A stretch of 64,000 nucleotides of DNA from Mycobacterium senriense (lineage in GTDB: Bacteria; Actinomycetota; Actinomycetes; Mycobacteriales; Mycobacteriaceae), in the NCBI RefSeq assembly GCF_019668465.1, contig NZ_AP024828.1, positions 1,674,001 through 1,738,000 of the forward strand. Reading direction: 5' to 3'. The notes beneath the pieces were generated by a model that was not told the origin of the DNA, searched no databases, and saw only the letters and a program-made list of their open reading frames with translations. Below, in pieces: positions 16,443-24,245 of the stretch. How positions within the stretch are numbered: the stretch's first letter is position 1; every line of letters starts with the position of its first letter. The position numbers and the translations under genes are program-made.

Positions 16443-18113
16443 ATGACAGAGCCCGGCGCCGCCGAGCAGGTGGTGCGACCGCTGCCGCATTTGAGCATTG
16501 GCTCCGAAGCGTTCTGGACCAGTGGCGCCGACGGGCGGCTGAGGATCGCCCAATGCCAAGCGTGCCAGCGGTACCACCACCCCCCGCTTCCCAGCTGTCC
16601 GCATTGCCGCAGTGTCGAGGTACTGATGACGCCGGTGTCCGGACGCGGGACGGTCGCCGGTTTCACCGTGAACAATCAGCAGTGGCTGCCGCGCTTCCCG
16701 CCGCCCTATGTGGTCGCGGTCGTCGCTATCGCCGAAGACCCGTCGGCCCGGCTTACCACGAACATCGTCGGCTGCGCACCCGGACACGTCGCTATCGGTC
16801 TGCAGGTCAAAGTAATTTTCGAGCGGCAGGACGATGTCTGGATTCCACTGTTCGAACCGGATTCCGAAGCCGCCGATGCCGGCTCGGTCCCAAGACCCCG
16901 TGATCTCGCGCGTGATGTGCGGCCGATGTCGTCCACGCGCAAGTTCGAAGACCAGGTGGCCCTCACCGGGGTCGGGAGCTCGACGATCGGGCGACGCCTC
17001 ATGGTCGATCCGCTGTCACTGACCGTGACTGCGTGCCTTCGCGCCGTGGCCGACGCGGGCCTGACGTTGGACGACATCGACGGCCTGGCCACTTATCCGG
17101 GTGGGCTTGCCGGGGGGATGTCGGAGGGCGGGGTTACCGCCGTCGAGGAGGCGTTGCGCATTCGGCCCACCTGGATTACGGGTGGGGCTGAGGTCCCTGG
17201 GCCCAGTGGCAGCGTCGTGTCCGCCATGCTCGCCGTCGCCGCCGGACTGTGCCGGCACGTGTTGTGCTTTCGGACGGTCTGGGAATCGACCCACACCGCC
17301 CTGGCCAGGCGCGCGAAGTCCGTGGGAGGACAAAGCCGCGCGTCGGGCATATTCGAGTGGCGCGCGCCGTTCGGGGCCATGTCGGCAGCCAACTGGATCG
17401 GGGTCAACGCCTCGCACTACTTCTGGCGCTACGGCGGCGACCGCGCCTCCACGCTCGCCCCCATCGCCCTGACGGCGCGCGCGAACGCGTCGCGCAATCC
17501 GGCCGCGATCTACCGTAATCCCCTCACCCTGGACGACTATCTGTCGGCACGCATGATCAGCTCGCCGTTCGGCCTATACGACTGCGACGTGCCGTGCGAC
17601 GGGGCGATTGCGGTGATCGTGTCGTCGATTGACACAGCAGCCGACCGGCCGAAACCTCCAGTGCTCGTTGAAGCCGTCGGTACCCAAGTGCTCGATCGAA
17701 TCTCTTGGGACCAGGACACTCTCACTCACGAACCGCAGGTGTTCGGCCCCGCGACGCATCTGTGGACCAGAACCAGCCTGCGGCCCGAGGATGTCGATGT
17801 CGCCGAGCTGTACGACGGGTTCACCTTCAATGCCGTCTCGTGGCTGGAGGCGCTCGGATTCTGCGGTCTCGGCGAGGCCGCGGATTTTCTCGACGGCGGC
17901 AGCACGATCGCGCTGGACGGGAAGCTGCCGCTGAATACCCACGGCGGTCAGCTGTCGGCCGGACGTACCCACGGCTTCGGGTTCCTGGCCGAGGCCATCG
18001 CGCAACTGCGCGGCGAGGCTGCCGAGCGACAGGTCGCCAACGCCCAGGTTGCGGTCGTCACTACCGGCGGCGGCACGCCCGGTGGAGCGCTACTGCTGCG
18101 ACGGGAGAATTGA
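16443..18113 (+). CDS. DUF35/OB-fold domain fused to Ltp2-like thiolase-fold aldolase
   Basis: A 556-residue fusion. Residues 1-150 are a DUF35 protein: an N-terminal zinc ribbon with Cys38, Cys41, Cys52 and Cys55, then an OB fold (GRGTVAGFTVNNQQW and following). Residues from about 161 are a nonspecific-lipid-transfer (SCP2) thiolase-like domain with VALTGVGSSTIGRR, LYDGFTFNAVSWLEALGF and THGGQLSAGRTHGFGF. The site of the thiolase nucleophile reads VPGPSGS, with Gly instead of Cys. That is what Ltp2-type retro-aldolases show, and Ltp2 normally needs the DUF35 domain of a separate ChsH2 subunit. GGAGG precedes the ATG at 16443. The two following genes are a FadE pair, so the operon probably desaturates and then cleaves a branched side chain. 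Confidence 0.85.
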   Translation: MTEPGAAEQVVRPLPHLSIGSEAFWTSGADGRLRIAQCQACQRYHHPPLPSCPHCRSVEVLMTPVSGRGTVAGFTVNNQQWLPRFPPPYVVAVVAIAEDPSARLTTNIVGCAPGHVAIGLQVKVIFERQDDVWIPLFEPDSEAADAGSVPRPRDLARDVRPMSSTRKFEDQVALTGVGSSTIGRRLMVDPLSLTVTACLRAVADAGLTLDDIDGLATYPGGLAGGMSEGGVTAVEEALRIRPTWITGGAEVPGPSGSVVSAMLAVAAGLCRHVLCFRTVWESTHTALARRAKSVGGQSRASGIFEWRAPFGAMSAANWIGVNASHYFWRYGGDRASTLAPIALTARANASRNPAAIYRNPLTLDDYLSARMISSPFGLYDCDVPCDGAIAVIVSSIDTAADRPKPPVLVEAVGTQVLDRISWDQDTLTHEPQVFGPATHLWTRTSLRPEDVDVAELYDGFTFNAVSWLEALGFCGLGEAADFLDGGSTIALDGKLPLNTHGGQLSAGRTHGFGFLAEAIAQLRGEAAERQVANAQVAVVTTGGGTPGGALLLRREN

Positions 18114-18129
18114 TGCGGAGGACGGACAG

Positions 18130-19329
18130 ATGAAGCTGGAACAGGACCCCGAAATCGAGGGATTCCGCGCCGAGGTCAGAGGTTTCCTCGAAAAGCACCG
18201 CCCGCCGGTGCGCACGATGGGTAAAGCCGGGGTGCGTGCGCCCGACGCCGAGGACATTCCGGCCCTGCGGACATGGACCGCCCAGCTGTTCGAGGCCGGG
18301 TATGTCGGCGCTGACTGGCCCGCCGAATGGGGCGGTACCGGCACCAAGGACGCGCTGCGCGCGACGGTCGTCGGCGAAGAAATGGCGCGGGCTCGGGTAC
18401 CCGCGCCGATCGGCGCCGGCCTGCTGGCCGCCGCGGCGCTCATCCACTGCGGGCGCCCCGACCAGCAGAAGCGCTACCTGCCGCGGATCCGGACCGGCGA
18501 GGACATCTGGTGTCAGCTCTTCAGCGAACCCAGCGCCGGCAGCGACCTGGCGAGCCTGACCACCCGCGCGCGTCGCGACGGCGATGACTTCGTCGTCGAC
18601 GGTCAAAAGGTGTGGACCACCAACGGCCAACACGCCCAACTCGGCTACCTGCTAGCGCGGACCAACCCCGATGCACCCAAGCATGCCGGCATCACCGCGT
18701 TCGTCCTGGACATGACGAGCCCGGGCGTCGACGTGCGGCCGCTACGCGAAATCACCGGCACCAGCGACTTCAACGAAGTCTTCTTCGATGGCGTGCGGAT
18801 ACCCGCGGACAACGTGCTCGGTGAAGTCGACCAAGGCTGGAAGGTCGCCACCACCAGCCTGGTCGAGGAGCGGTCCAGTGTGGGCACCGCGGGCATCATC
18901 CAGTTGCGTGCGGTGCGTGACGCGGTGGCGATGGCACGGTCCCTGCGGCGCGGATCCGGCCCAGCGCTGGACAACGAAGCGGTCCGCCAGGACATCGGCC
19001 GGCTCTATGCGGCCGCGCGAGTCAGCGTTCGGCTGGGCCAGTACAACCTGTCGCGCGCGATGAGTGGCGATTCCGATGCAGGCGATGCTCCCTTGGCCAA
19101 GGTGCTCTACAGCGAGACCAATCTCGCGCTCACCGAGTTCGGGCTCGGGTTGCAGGGCACCGATGCGTTGCTCACCGAAGATGACCCCGAGGCGATCGCG
19201 GGTGGTTGGTGGCAGGACGCCTTCCTGTATTCGCGGGCTCTGACGATCGCCGGTGGCGCCAACGAGGTATTGCGCAACATGATCGCCGAGCGCTCGCTTG
19301 GACTGCCCAGGGAACCGCGCGGTTCTTGA
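18130..19329 (+). CDS. acyl-CoA dehydrogenase, A-type subunit
   Basis: A 399-residue FadE. Flavin and substrate contacts lie in CQLFSEPSAGSDLASL and NGQKVWTTNGQHA, and the C-terminus LTIAGGANEVLRNMIAERSLGLPRE has Gly-Gly in place of the catalytic EGT of simple short-chain enzymes. The ATG at 18130 follows the fused aldolase stop by 16 bases, and the next FadE begins 16 bases after its stop. It should pair with that protein as an alpha2beta2 dehydrogenase acting on the CoA ester that the fused aldolase later cleaves (a hydratase for the intermediate step is not in this operon). Confidence 0.9.
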   Translation: MKLEQDPEIEGFRAEVRGFLEKHRPPVRTMGKAGVRAPDAEDIPALRTWTAQLFEAGYVGADWPAEWGGTGTKDALRATVVGEEMARARVPAPIGAGLLAAAALIHCGRPDQQKRYLPRIRTGEDIWCQLFSEPSAGSDLASLTTRARRDGDDFVVDGQKVWTTNGQHAQLGYLLARTNPDAPKHAGITAFVLDMTSPGVDVRPLREITGTSDFNEVFFDGVRIPADNVLGEVDQGWKVATTSLVEERSSVGTAGIIQLRAVRDAVAMARSLRRGSGPALDNEAVRQDIGRLYAAARVSVRLGQYNLSRAMSGDSDAGDAPLAKVLYSETNLALTEFGLGLQGTDALLTEDDPEAIAGGWWQDAFLYSRALTIAGGANEVLRNMIAERSLGLPREPRGS

Positions 19330-19345
19330 GTCTTCGGAGGTAAGT

Positions 19346-20473
19346 GTGGATTTCACCGTAAGCGATGAACAACGGATGCTCCTGGAAAGCAGCCGTAAGT
19401 TGCTGGCACGCGAATCGCCGATCAACCGCGTGCGTGAACTCGCCGACGACGGACACGGCTACGACGAGCGCGTCTGGCAGTTGGGCGCGGAACTAGGGTG
19501 GGCCGGGTTACTCATCGCTGAGGAGTATGACGGTCTGGGGCGCGATCTGGTGGACGTCGCGCTGATCGCCGAAGAACACGGCCGGACGGTGCAGCCGGGC
19601 CCACTCATCGGTAATACCCTTGCGGCAGTGGCGATCTCACAGTCGGGACGCGATGACCTGCGCTCGGGGATTCTGCCGCTGCTTGCCAGTGGGCGGGGCG
19701 TCGCCGCGTGGGCCTTCGCGGAGTCGCGCCAGCCGTGGGACGCCGACGGAGTATGCACGGTGGCTACCGAGCACACTGACGGTTTCCGGCTGAGCGGCGT
19801 CAAGGTCGCCGTGCAGGATGCCGACGGCGCGGGCTGGATTGTGGTTACCGCCCAACTGGGAGGCCGGTTGGCGCAGTTCCTCGTCGACCGACAGGCCGCG
19901 GGAATCGTTGTGCGGCAACAGCGCACCCTCGATATCACCCGACAGCTCGATGAGGTCGTGTTCGATGATGCCGTGGTGCCGGCGTCGGCGCTGCTGCACG
20001 CAGGTGAGGCCGCGGAAGCAGCTGTTGCGCACCAAAACCGCTGTGGCGCAGTACTCGTCAGCGCCGACAACATCGGTGTCGGCGAAGCCGTGTTGGAGAT
20101 GACCGTCCAGTACGCAAAGCTGCGGGTGCAGTTCGGACGCCCCATCGGTAGCTTCCAGGCCGTCAAACACAAGTGCGCGACCATGCGGATGTGGCTACAG
20201 GCCTCGAAGGCGGCCACGTATTACGCCGCGATGGCCGTGGCTGCCGAGGCTGATGATGCCCAGGAAGCCGCGAGCGTCGCGAAGGCTTACACCTCTTCGG
20301 CGATCGCCGCTCTGACCAGTGAGGCCCTCCAGGTGCACGGCGGTATCGGCTTCACCTGGGAGCACGACCTGCATCTCTATCATCGCCGGGCCAAGGCGAA
20401 CCAGGTCCTGTTCGGTGATCCGTACCTGCACCACGAGCGGCTCGCGGCCGCCCTGGAAACCGCTACTGCCTAG
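19346..20473 (+). CDS. acyl-CoA dehydrogenase, B-type subunit
   Basis: A 375-residue FadE starting at GTG 19346 behind a perfect GGAGG; the overlapping GTG two bases earlier is out of frame. It has VQFGRPIGSFQAVKHKCA, then ALQVHGGIGFTWEHDLHLYHRRAKANQ, the B-type signature. It is the partner of the preceding FadE. The stop TAG at 20471-20473 lies in a CTAG that also holds the stop of the convergent lipase gene. Confidence 0.9.
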   Translation: MDFTVSDEQRMLLESSRKLLARESPINRVRELADDGHGYDERVWQLGAELGWAGLLIAEEYDGLGRDLVDVALIAEEHGRTVQPGPLIGNTLAAVAISQSGRDDLRSGILPLLASGRGVAAWAFAESRQPWDADGVCTVATEHTDGFRLSGVKVAVQDADGAGWIVVTAQLGGRLAQFLVDRQAAGIVVRQQRTLDITRQLDEVVFDDAVVPASALLHAGEAAEAAVAHQNRCGAVLVSADNIGVGEAVLEMTVQYAKLRVQFGRPIGSFQAVKHKCATMRMWLQASKAATYYAAMAVAAEADDAQEAASVAKAYTSSAIAALTSEALQVHGGIGFTWEHDLHLYHRRAKANQVLFGDPYLHHERLAAALETATA

Positions 20474-21408
20474 ACGGTGGTGCGCCGGCCGAACTGGCGG
20501 GCCAGCCAGTCGGCGCTATCACGTGCCGCGGTTCGAGCGACCGCCGTGTCGGCGAACATGTCGAAGCCATGCACGGCGCCCGCGTAGACATGCAGTTCGG
20601 TGGGCACCGCCGCCCCGCACAGTCGCGCGGCGAAATCGATCGATTCGTCGCGCAGGCAGTCGGCCGTGCCGACACCGATGAAAGTCGATGGCAGGCCGCT
20701 TAATTCGGTCGCCCGTGCGGGCGCCGCATCGACTGGCACGTCATCACCGCCACATCGGTCGCCGAGATAACTGCGCCAGCCAAACGCATTGGATTCACGG
20801 GTCCACACCGGCAATCCCTCGAGCTGGCTCGACGCGGTGAGGCCGCGGTCATCGAGCATCGGATACTCCAGGTATTGAAATGCCAAGGGGGCGTTTGCAT
20901 GATCGCGCCACCGCAGGGCCAAGCCCGCCGCCAACGCCCCACCGGCGCTGCGTCCGCCGATACCGACCAGCCGTGAGTCGACTTCTAGCTCGCGGGCATG
21001 CTCGATGACGAAGCGCAGCCCAGCCTCGCAGTCGTCCAACGGCTTGGGGTAAGGCGATTCGGGCGCCAGCCGGTACTCGACGCTGACGCAGATGCAGCCC
21101 AACCAGCGGCACCATTCGATCAGACGGGCATCGTCCATGTGCCGGCTGCCGATCACCATTCCGCCGCCGTGCATCCAGAACAGGACGGGCGGCTCGGCCG
21201 CGGATTCGACCGGCCGTAGCAACGACAGTGCGACATCGCCACGTTCGGTGGTCAGCTCGACGCGCTTGATGTCGGGCGCGGACTGCGGCTCGAACGCCGA
21301 TCCGGCACGCATCGCCGGAAGGTGCTCGGTGCAGAAGTCGAAATCGGGGAATCCGACGAGGCTTTCGCGAATCTCCGGGTCGATCCAGGTGCCTGGAATC
21401 GACGGCAT
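20470..21408 (-). CDS. alpha/beta-hydrolase, hormone-sensitive-lipase family esterase
   Basis: A 312-residue HSL-type carboxylesterase. The oxyanion motif HGGG is at residues 80-83, the nucleophile Ser154 is in GGRSAGG, the acid is Asp250 or Asp254 in GTADCLRDES, and the catalytic His280 is in AVHGFD. There is no signal peptide, so it acts inside the cell. The ATG overlaps the stop of the SDR gene (TAATG). It may release an acid or alcohol from an ester intermediate, such as one made by Baeyer-Villiger-type or P450 oxidation; that is inference. Confidence 0.9.
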   Translation of the reverse strand: MPSIPGTWIDPEIRESLVGFPDFDFCTEHLPAMRAGSAFEPQSAPDIKRVELTTERGDVALSLLRPVESAAEPPVLFWMHGGGMVIGSRHMDDARLIEWCRWLGCICVSVEYRLAPESPYPKPLDDCEAGLRFVIEHARELEVDSRLVGIGGRSAGGALAAGLALRWRDHANAPLAFQYLEYPMLDDRGLTASSQLEGLPVWTRESNAFGWRSYLGDRCGGDDVPVDAAPARATELSGLPSTFIGVGTADCLRDESIDFAARLCGAAVPTELHVYAGAVHGFDMFADTAVARTAARDSADWLARQFGRRTTV

Positions 21409-22244
21409 TAGCCGACTCCCATCAGGTGCTTACCCGCGCCAACAAGTCCACCGTCGACGCGGATGTCGCAGCCGGAGATGAACGCCGCGGCGTCGGACTC
21501 CAGGAAGGCCACCGTGGCGGCGATGTCCTCGGGCCGCCCGGGCAGCGGCCGATCCGGGCGCTTGACCGGGGTCACCTCGATCATGGCCGGGATGATCTCC
21601 TGACGATCCAGTTCCAACCGGCCCATGGGCGTGTCGATCAGGCCGGGCGAAATCGCGACGGTGCGTCCACCCCTCTTGCCCCAAGGCGTGGCCAGTCGTT
21701 CCGCTAGCCGGACCACCCCGCGTTTGGCCAGGACGTAGGCCGTGGCGCTGTCGAGCGCATGGCCCATCGCCCGTTCGATCGCGGCGAGGAAGCGATCGGC
21801 CAGCGGGTCGTCCAGCAACGATTCGACGTCGGCGGGGACCTCGCTGTATCCGGCGATCGATCCGATCAGGATCGCGGAGCTTCCCGGGTTGACCAAAGGG
21901 AGCATGGCGTCGGTAATCCGCACCGATCCGGCCAAGTCGACGTCGAGCACCGTCGCCGCATCGGCCATTTCCGGTGAGACGCCCGCGGTGTGCACCAGGC
22001 AGCGCAGCCGCCCGAGCTCACGTACGCGGTCGGCGACCGCGGCGGCGTCGGCGGGGAACGAGACGTTGCAGCGCAGCGTCTCGACGTCAGCCCCGTGTCC
22101 GCTCAGGGCCTTGCGCGCCTGGTCGAGTAGATCCTCGCGCACGTCCACGAGCAGTAGGCGGCCACGATCGGCCAGTGCGCGGGCGCAGGCCAGCCCCATA
22201 CCGCCCGCACCTCCGGTGATCACCAGAACGTTGTCCACGGTCAT
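21408..22244 (-). CDS. SDR family oxidoreductase
   Basis: A 278-residue SDR. The start chosen is the ATG at 22244, which has AAGGAG upstream; the longer frame to 22289 has none. The cofactor loop GGAGGMG follows VLVITGG, and an HTAG motif replaces NNAG. The active-site loop is longer than usual: between the Ser strand (IGSIAGYSEVP) and the Tyr-x3-Lys (AYVLAKRG) there is an insert of about 30 residues. This is typical of 3-alpha-hydroxysteroid/carveol-type dehydrogenases that take bulky alcohols. It is first in a two-gene operon with the lipase. Confidence 0.85.
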   Translation of the reverse strand: MTVDNVLVITGGAGGMGLACARALADRGRLLLVDVREDLLDQARKALSGHGADVETLRCNVSFPADAAAVADRVRELGRLRCLVHTAGVSPEMADAATVLDVDLAGSVRITDAMLPLVNPGSSAILIGSIAGYSEVPADVESLLDDPLADRFLAAIERAMGHALDSATAYVLAKRGVVRLAERLATPWGKRGGRTVAISPGLIDTPMGRLELDRQEIIPAMIEVTPVKRPDRPLPGRPEDIAATVAFLESDAAAFISGCDIRVDGGLVGAGKHLMGVG

Positions 22245-22317
22245 CCGGCTCCTTCCTATCGGTGGATCACCTGCCAACCCAGCTGCCACGAATCCGTCGA
22301 CATGCTGAGGTGGGTCA

Positions 22318-22332
22318 TTTAAGTAACTTAAA
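22318..22332. promoter_or_regulatory. 15-base palindrome TTTAAGT-A-ACTTAAA
   Basis: A perfect 7-1-7 palindrome in the 146-base region between the divergent SDR-lipase operon and the ferredoxin gene. It is strikingly AT-rich against its surroundings. The related half-site CTAAGTTA follows at 22351-22358. It is a good candidate for the operator of a TetR or similar dimer. Confidence 0.5.
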
Positions 22333-22390
22333 GCATGCGATAAAGGAGACCTAAGTTATCCGAAAAAGAATGTGATGGTCTACTCGACTG

Positions 22391-22585
22391 ATGAAGGTGA
22401 CAGTAGAGCCCGATCTCTGTGAAGCCAACGGATTATGCGTGGCAGCCGCGCCCGAAGTGTTCGACCTCGTCGACGACGACATCGTCGACATCCTCCTTCC
22501 AGAACCGCCTTCGGAGATGGAGTCGGCGGTCGCTGAGGCGGTGGTTGCTTGCCCTAAGCAGGCATTGCGACTACTCGCGGAGTGA
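22391..22585 (+). CDS. 3Fe-4S ferredoxin (P450 partner type)
   Basis: A 64-residue ferredoxin with Cys10 and Cys16 in CEANGLC and Cys54 in VVACPKQAL. The residue at the fourth-ligand position of the first motif is Asn rather than Cys, so a 3Fe-4S cluster is expected. Small ferredoxins of this kind deliver electrons to mycobacterial P450s; the two P450 genes at 9856 and 27761 are the likely clients in this region. The ATG begins six bases into a start context with little ribosome site; a short leader is probable. Confidence 0.92.
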   Translation: MKVTVEPDLCEANGLCVAAAPEVFDLVDDDIVDILLPEPPSEMESAVAEAVVACPKQALRLLAE

Positions 22586-22716
22586 TCGCCGTGCTCAGTG
22601 CGGCCCGCTGACGCACATCCGCATTGCGGAATTTGCACTTATCGTTCTACTCTGGGGGAAAGTCAGTTTTCGGCTGACTGAAAGCGGTTAACCCGGCTGT
22701 GCCACGAGGAGTACGT

Positions 22717-23844
22717 ATGCTGCCCGACGACGCCAAGATCATCTCCGTCGACGACCACGTCATCGAGCACCCCCGAGTGTGGCTGGATCGAGTTCCCGCC
22801 AAGTACGCCGACGTGGCTCCACGCATCGTCAAGCTCCCCGACGGCAATGACACCTGGCTCTATGAGGGCAGCCAGTCAGGCAACTTTGCCCTCAACGCCG
22901 TCGCGGGCAAGCATCCCCGCGATTTCGGAATGGACCCGCGCAGCTACGACGACATGTTGCCCGGGTGTCATGAAATCGCCGACCGTATCAAGGACATGGA
23001 CACCGAGGGCGTATGGGCGCAGTTGTGCTTCCCCAACTTCGGCGGATTCGCCGGGAGCACATTTCACAAGGCCAAGGACAAGGACTTCGCCAAGCTCTGC
23101 ATCAGCGCCTACAACGACTTCATCCTCGACGAATGGTGCGCCTACGCCCCGGAACGTCAGATCCCGCTGATGATGGTTCCGTTCTGGGACATCGAGGCCT
23201 CGGTCGCCGAAGTCGAGCGCACCGCCGCCAAGGGCGCGAAGTCCATCTCCTTCATCGAGGCGCCGCACAAGGTCGGACTGCCGTCGTTTCACACCGACCA
23301 CTGGGATCCGCTGCTGCGCGTCTGCGAGGAAGCTGGGCTGCCGCTGTCCATGCATTTCGGCTCCGGTGGGATGCCGCTGGGCCTTGCTCCCGACGGGGAC
23401 CTGTTCATCGGCATCGCATTGTTCGGCTTGAACTCGATGATGGCCACCGTCGACTTGCTGATGTCCGAGGTGTTCTACAAATTTCCCAAACTCAAGGTCG
23501 CGCTCTCCGAGGGTGGAATCGGATGGATGCCCTATCTGTTGGAGCGCATCGACTACTCGTTCGGCCGACACAAGTACTGGTGCAACATCAACGCCGACAA
23601 GCTGCCGTCGGAGCTTTTTCGCGAGCACATCTATGGGTGCTTCATCTCCGACCGTTCCGGGATCGAGCAGCGTCATCGCATCGGCGTGGACAACATCATG
23701 TTCGAAAGTGACTACCCGCATTCGGATTCCAACTGGCCGCACACCGGCAAGCTGCTCGCCGAACACCTGGTGGACGTGCCCGACGACGAAGCGCGCAAAA
23801 TCGTCGAGCTTAACGCCCGCACCGTCTACAACTTCTGGGCCTAA
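22717..23844 (+). CDS. amidohydrolase family protein (ACMSD-like)
   Basis: A 375-residue TIM-barrel hydrolase, paralogous in fold to the protein at 11102. The metal motifs are SVDDHVIE near residue 10, SMHFGSGG near 216-222, and MFESDYPHSDS near 328-338; SEGGIGWMPYLLER precedes the last. The ATG at 22717 has GAGGAG five bases upstream; the GTG at 22699 does not. The first metal motif is Asp-x-His, as in the other copy. It stands between a P450-type ferredoxin and a small conserved protein plus thiolase, so it may open a ring after oxidation (inference). Confidence 0.88.
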   Translation: MLPDDAKIISVDDHVIEHPRVWLDRVPAKYADVAPRIVKLPDGNDTWLYEGSQSGNFALNAVAGKHPRDFGMDPRSYDDMLPGCHEIADRIKDMDTEGVWAQLCFPNFGGFAGSTFHKAKDKDFAKLCISAYNDFILDEWCAYAPERQIPLMMVPFWDIEASVAEVERTAAKGAKSISFIEAPHKVGLPSFHTDHWDPLLRVCEEAGLPLSMHFGSGGMPLGLAPDGDLFIGIALFGLNSMMATVDLLMSEVFYKFPKLKVALSEGGIGWMPYLLERIDYSFGRHKYWCNINADKLPSELFREHIYGCFISDRSGIEQRHRIGVDNIMFESDYPHSDSNWPHTGKLLAEHLVDVPDDEARKIVELNARTVYNFWA

Positions 23845-23869
23845 ACGTCCGCGCGGCGGAAGGTGATCG

Positions 23870-24172
23870 ATGACCGAACTCAGGCAAGGAAAGCGACTGC
23901 GCAGCACCGTAAGTGGTACAGAAGTCATCGTCGTACGATCTCCCGCGACCCCGGTCGAGTTGTCGTGCGGCGGTCAACCGATGACGGCGAATCTGGCGCC
24001 GGTGGACGCGGACGCGTCCATCGCCGAGAACGACATCGTCCTCGGCAAGCGTTACGTCGACTCCGACACCGGGCTAGAAGTGTTGTGTACCAAGGCGGGA
24101 TCGGGTGTGCTCAGCGCAGACGGACGACAGCTCACCATCAAGGCGCCCAATGCGCTACCGGCGTCGGACTGA
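23870..24172 (+). CDS. small conserved protein of unknown function
   Basis: A 100-residue soluble protein. Visible features are a basic start (LRQGKRLRS), a segment TEVIVVRSP, a CGGQPM motif near residue 38, then LGKRYVDSDTGLEVLCTKAG with a second Cys, and LTIKAPNALPASD at the end. I recall similar proteins next to acyl-CoA ligase and lipid-catabolic genes in actinobacteria, without known role. The two invariant-looking Cys residues could bind a metal. It starts 25 bases after the amidohydrolase stop and precedes the thiolase, so it is probably in the same transcript. Confidence 0.7.
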   Translation: MTELRQGKRLRSTVSGTEVIVVRSPATPVELSCGGQPMTANLAPVDADASIAENDIVLGKRYVDSDTGLEVLCTKAGSGVLSADGRQLTIKAPNALPASD

Positions 24173-24245
24173 GGGACGCAAACCTCTTCCGAAAAAGCTC
24201 TGCGCCCCGAACTGCCGGACTCAACTCTCAACGGAAGCGAGAACA

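Noticed and set aside
16443..18113. Calling the whole DUF35-containing gene an active thiolase
   Set aside because: The nucleophilic Cys position is Gly, so a classical acetyl-CoA acyltransferase reaction is not supported.
22876..23928. 350-codon open frame on the minus strand opposite the amidohydrolase
   Set aside because: It is a mirror frame of a well-supported gene in high-GC DNA. It has no recognisable domain and composition biased to Val, Asp, Gly and Arg.
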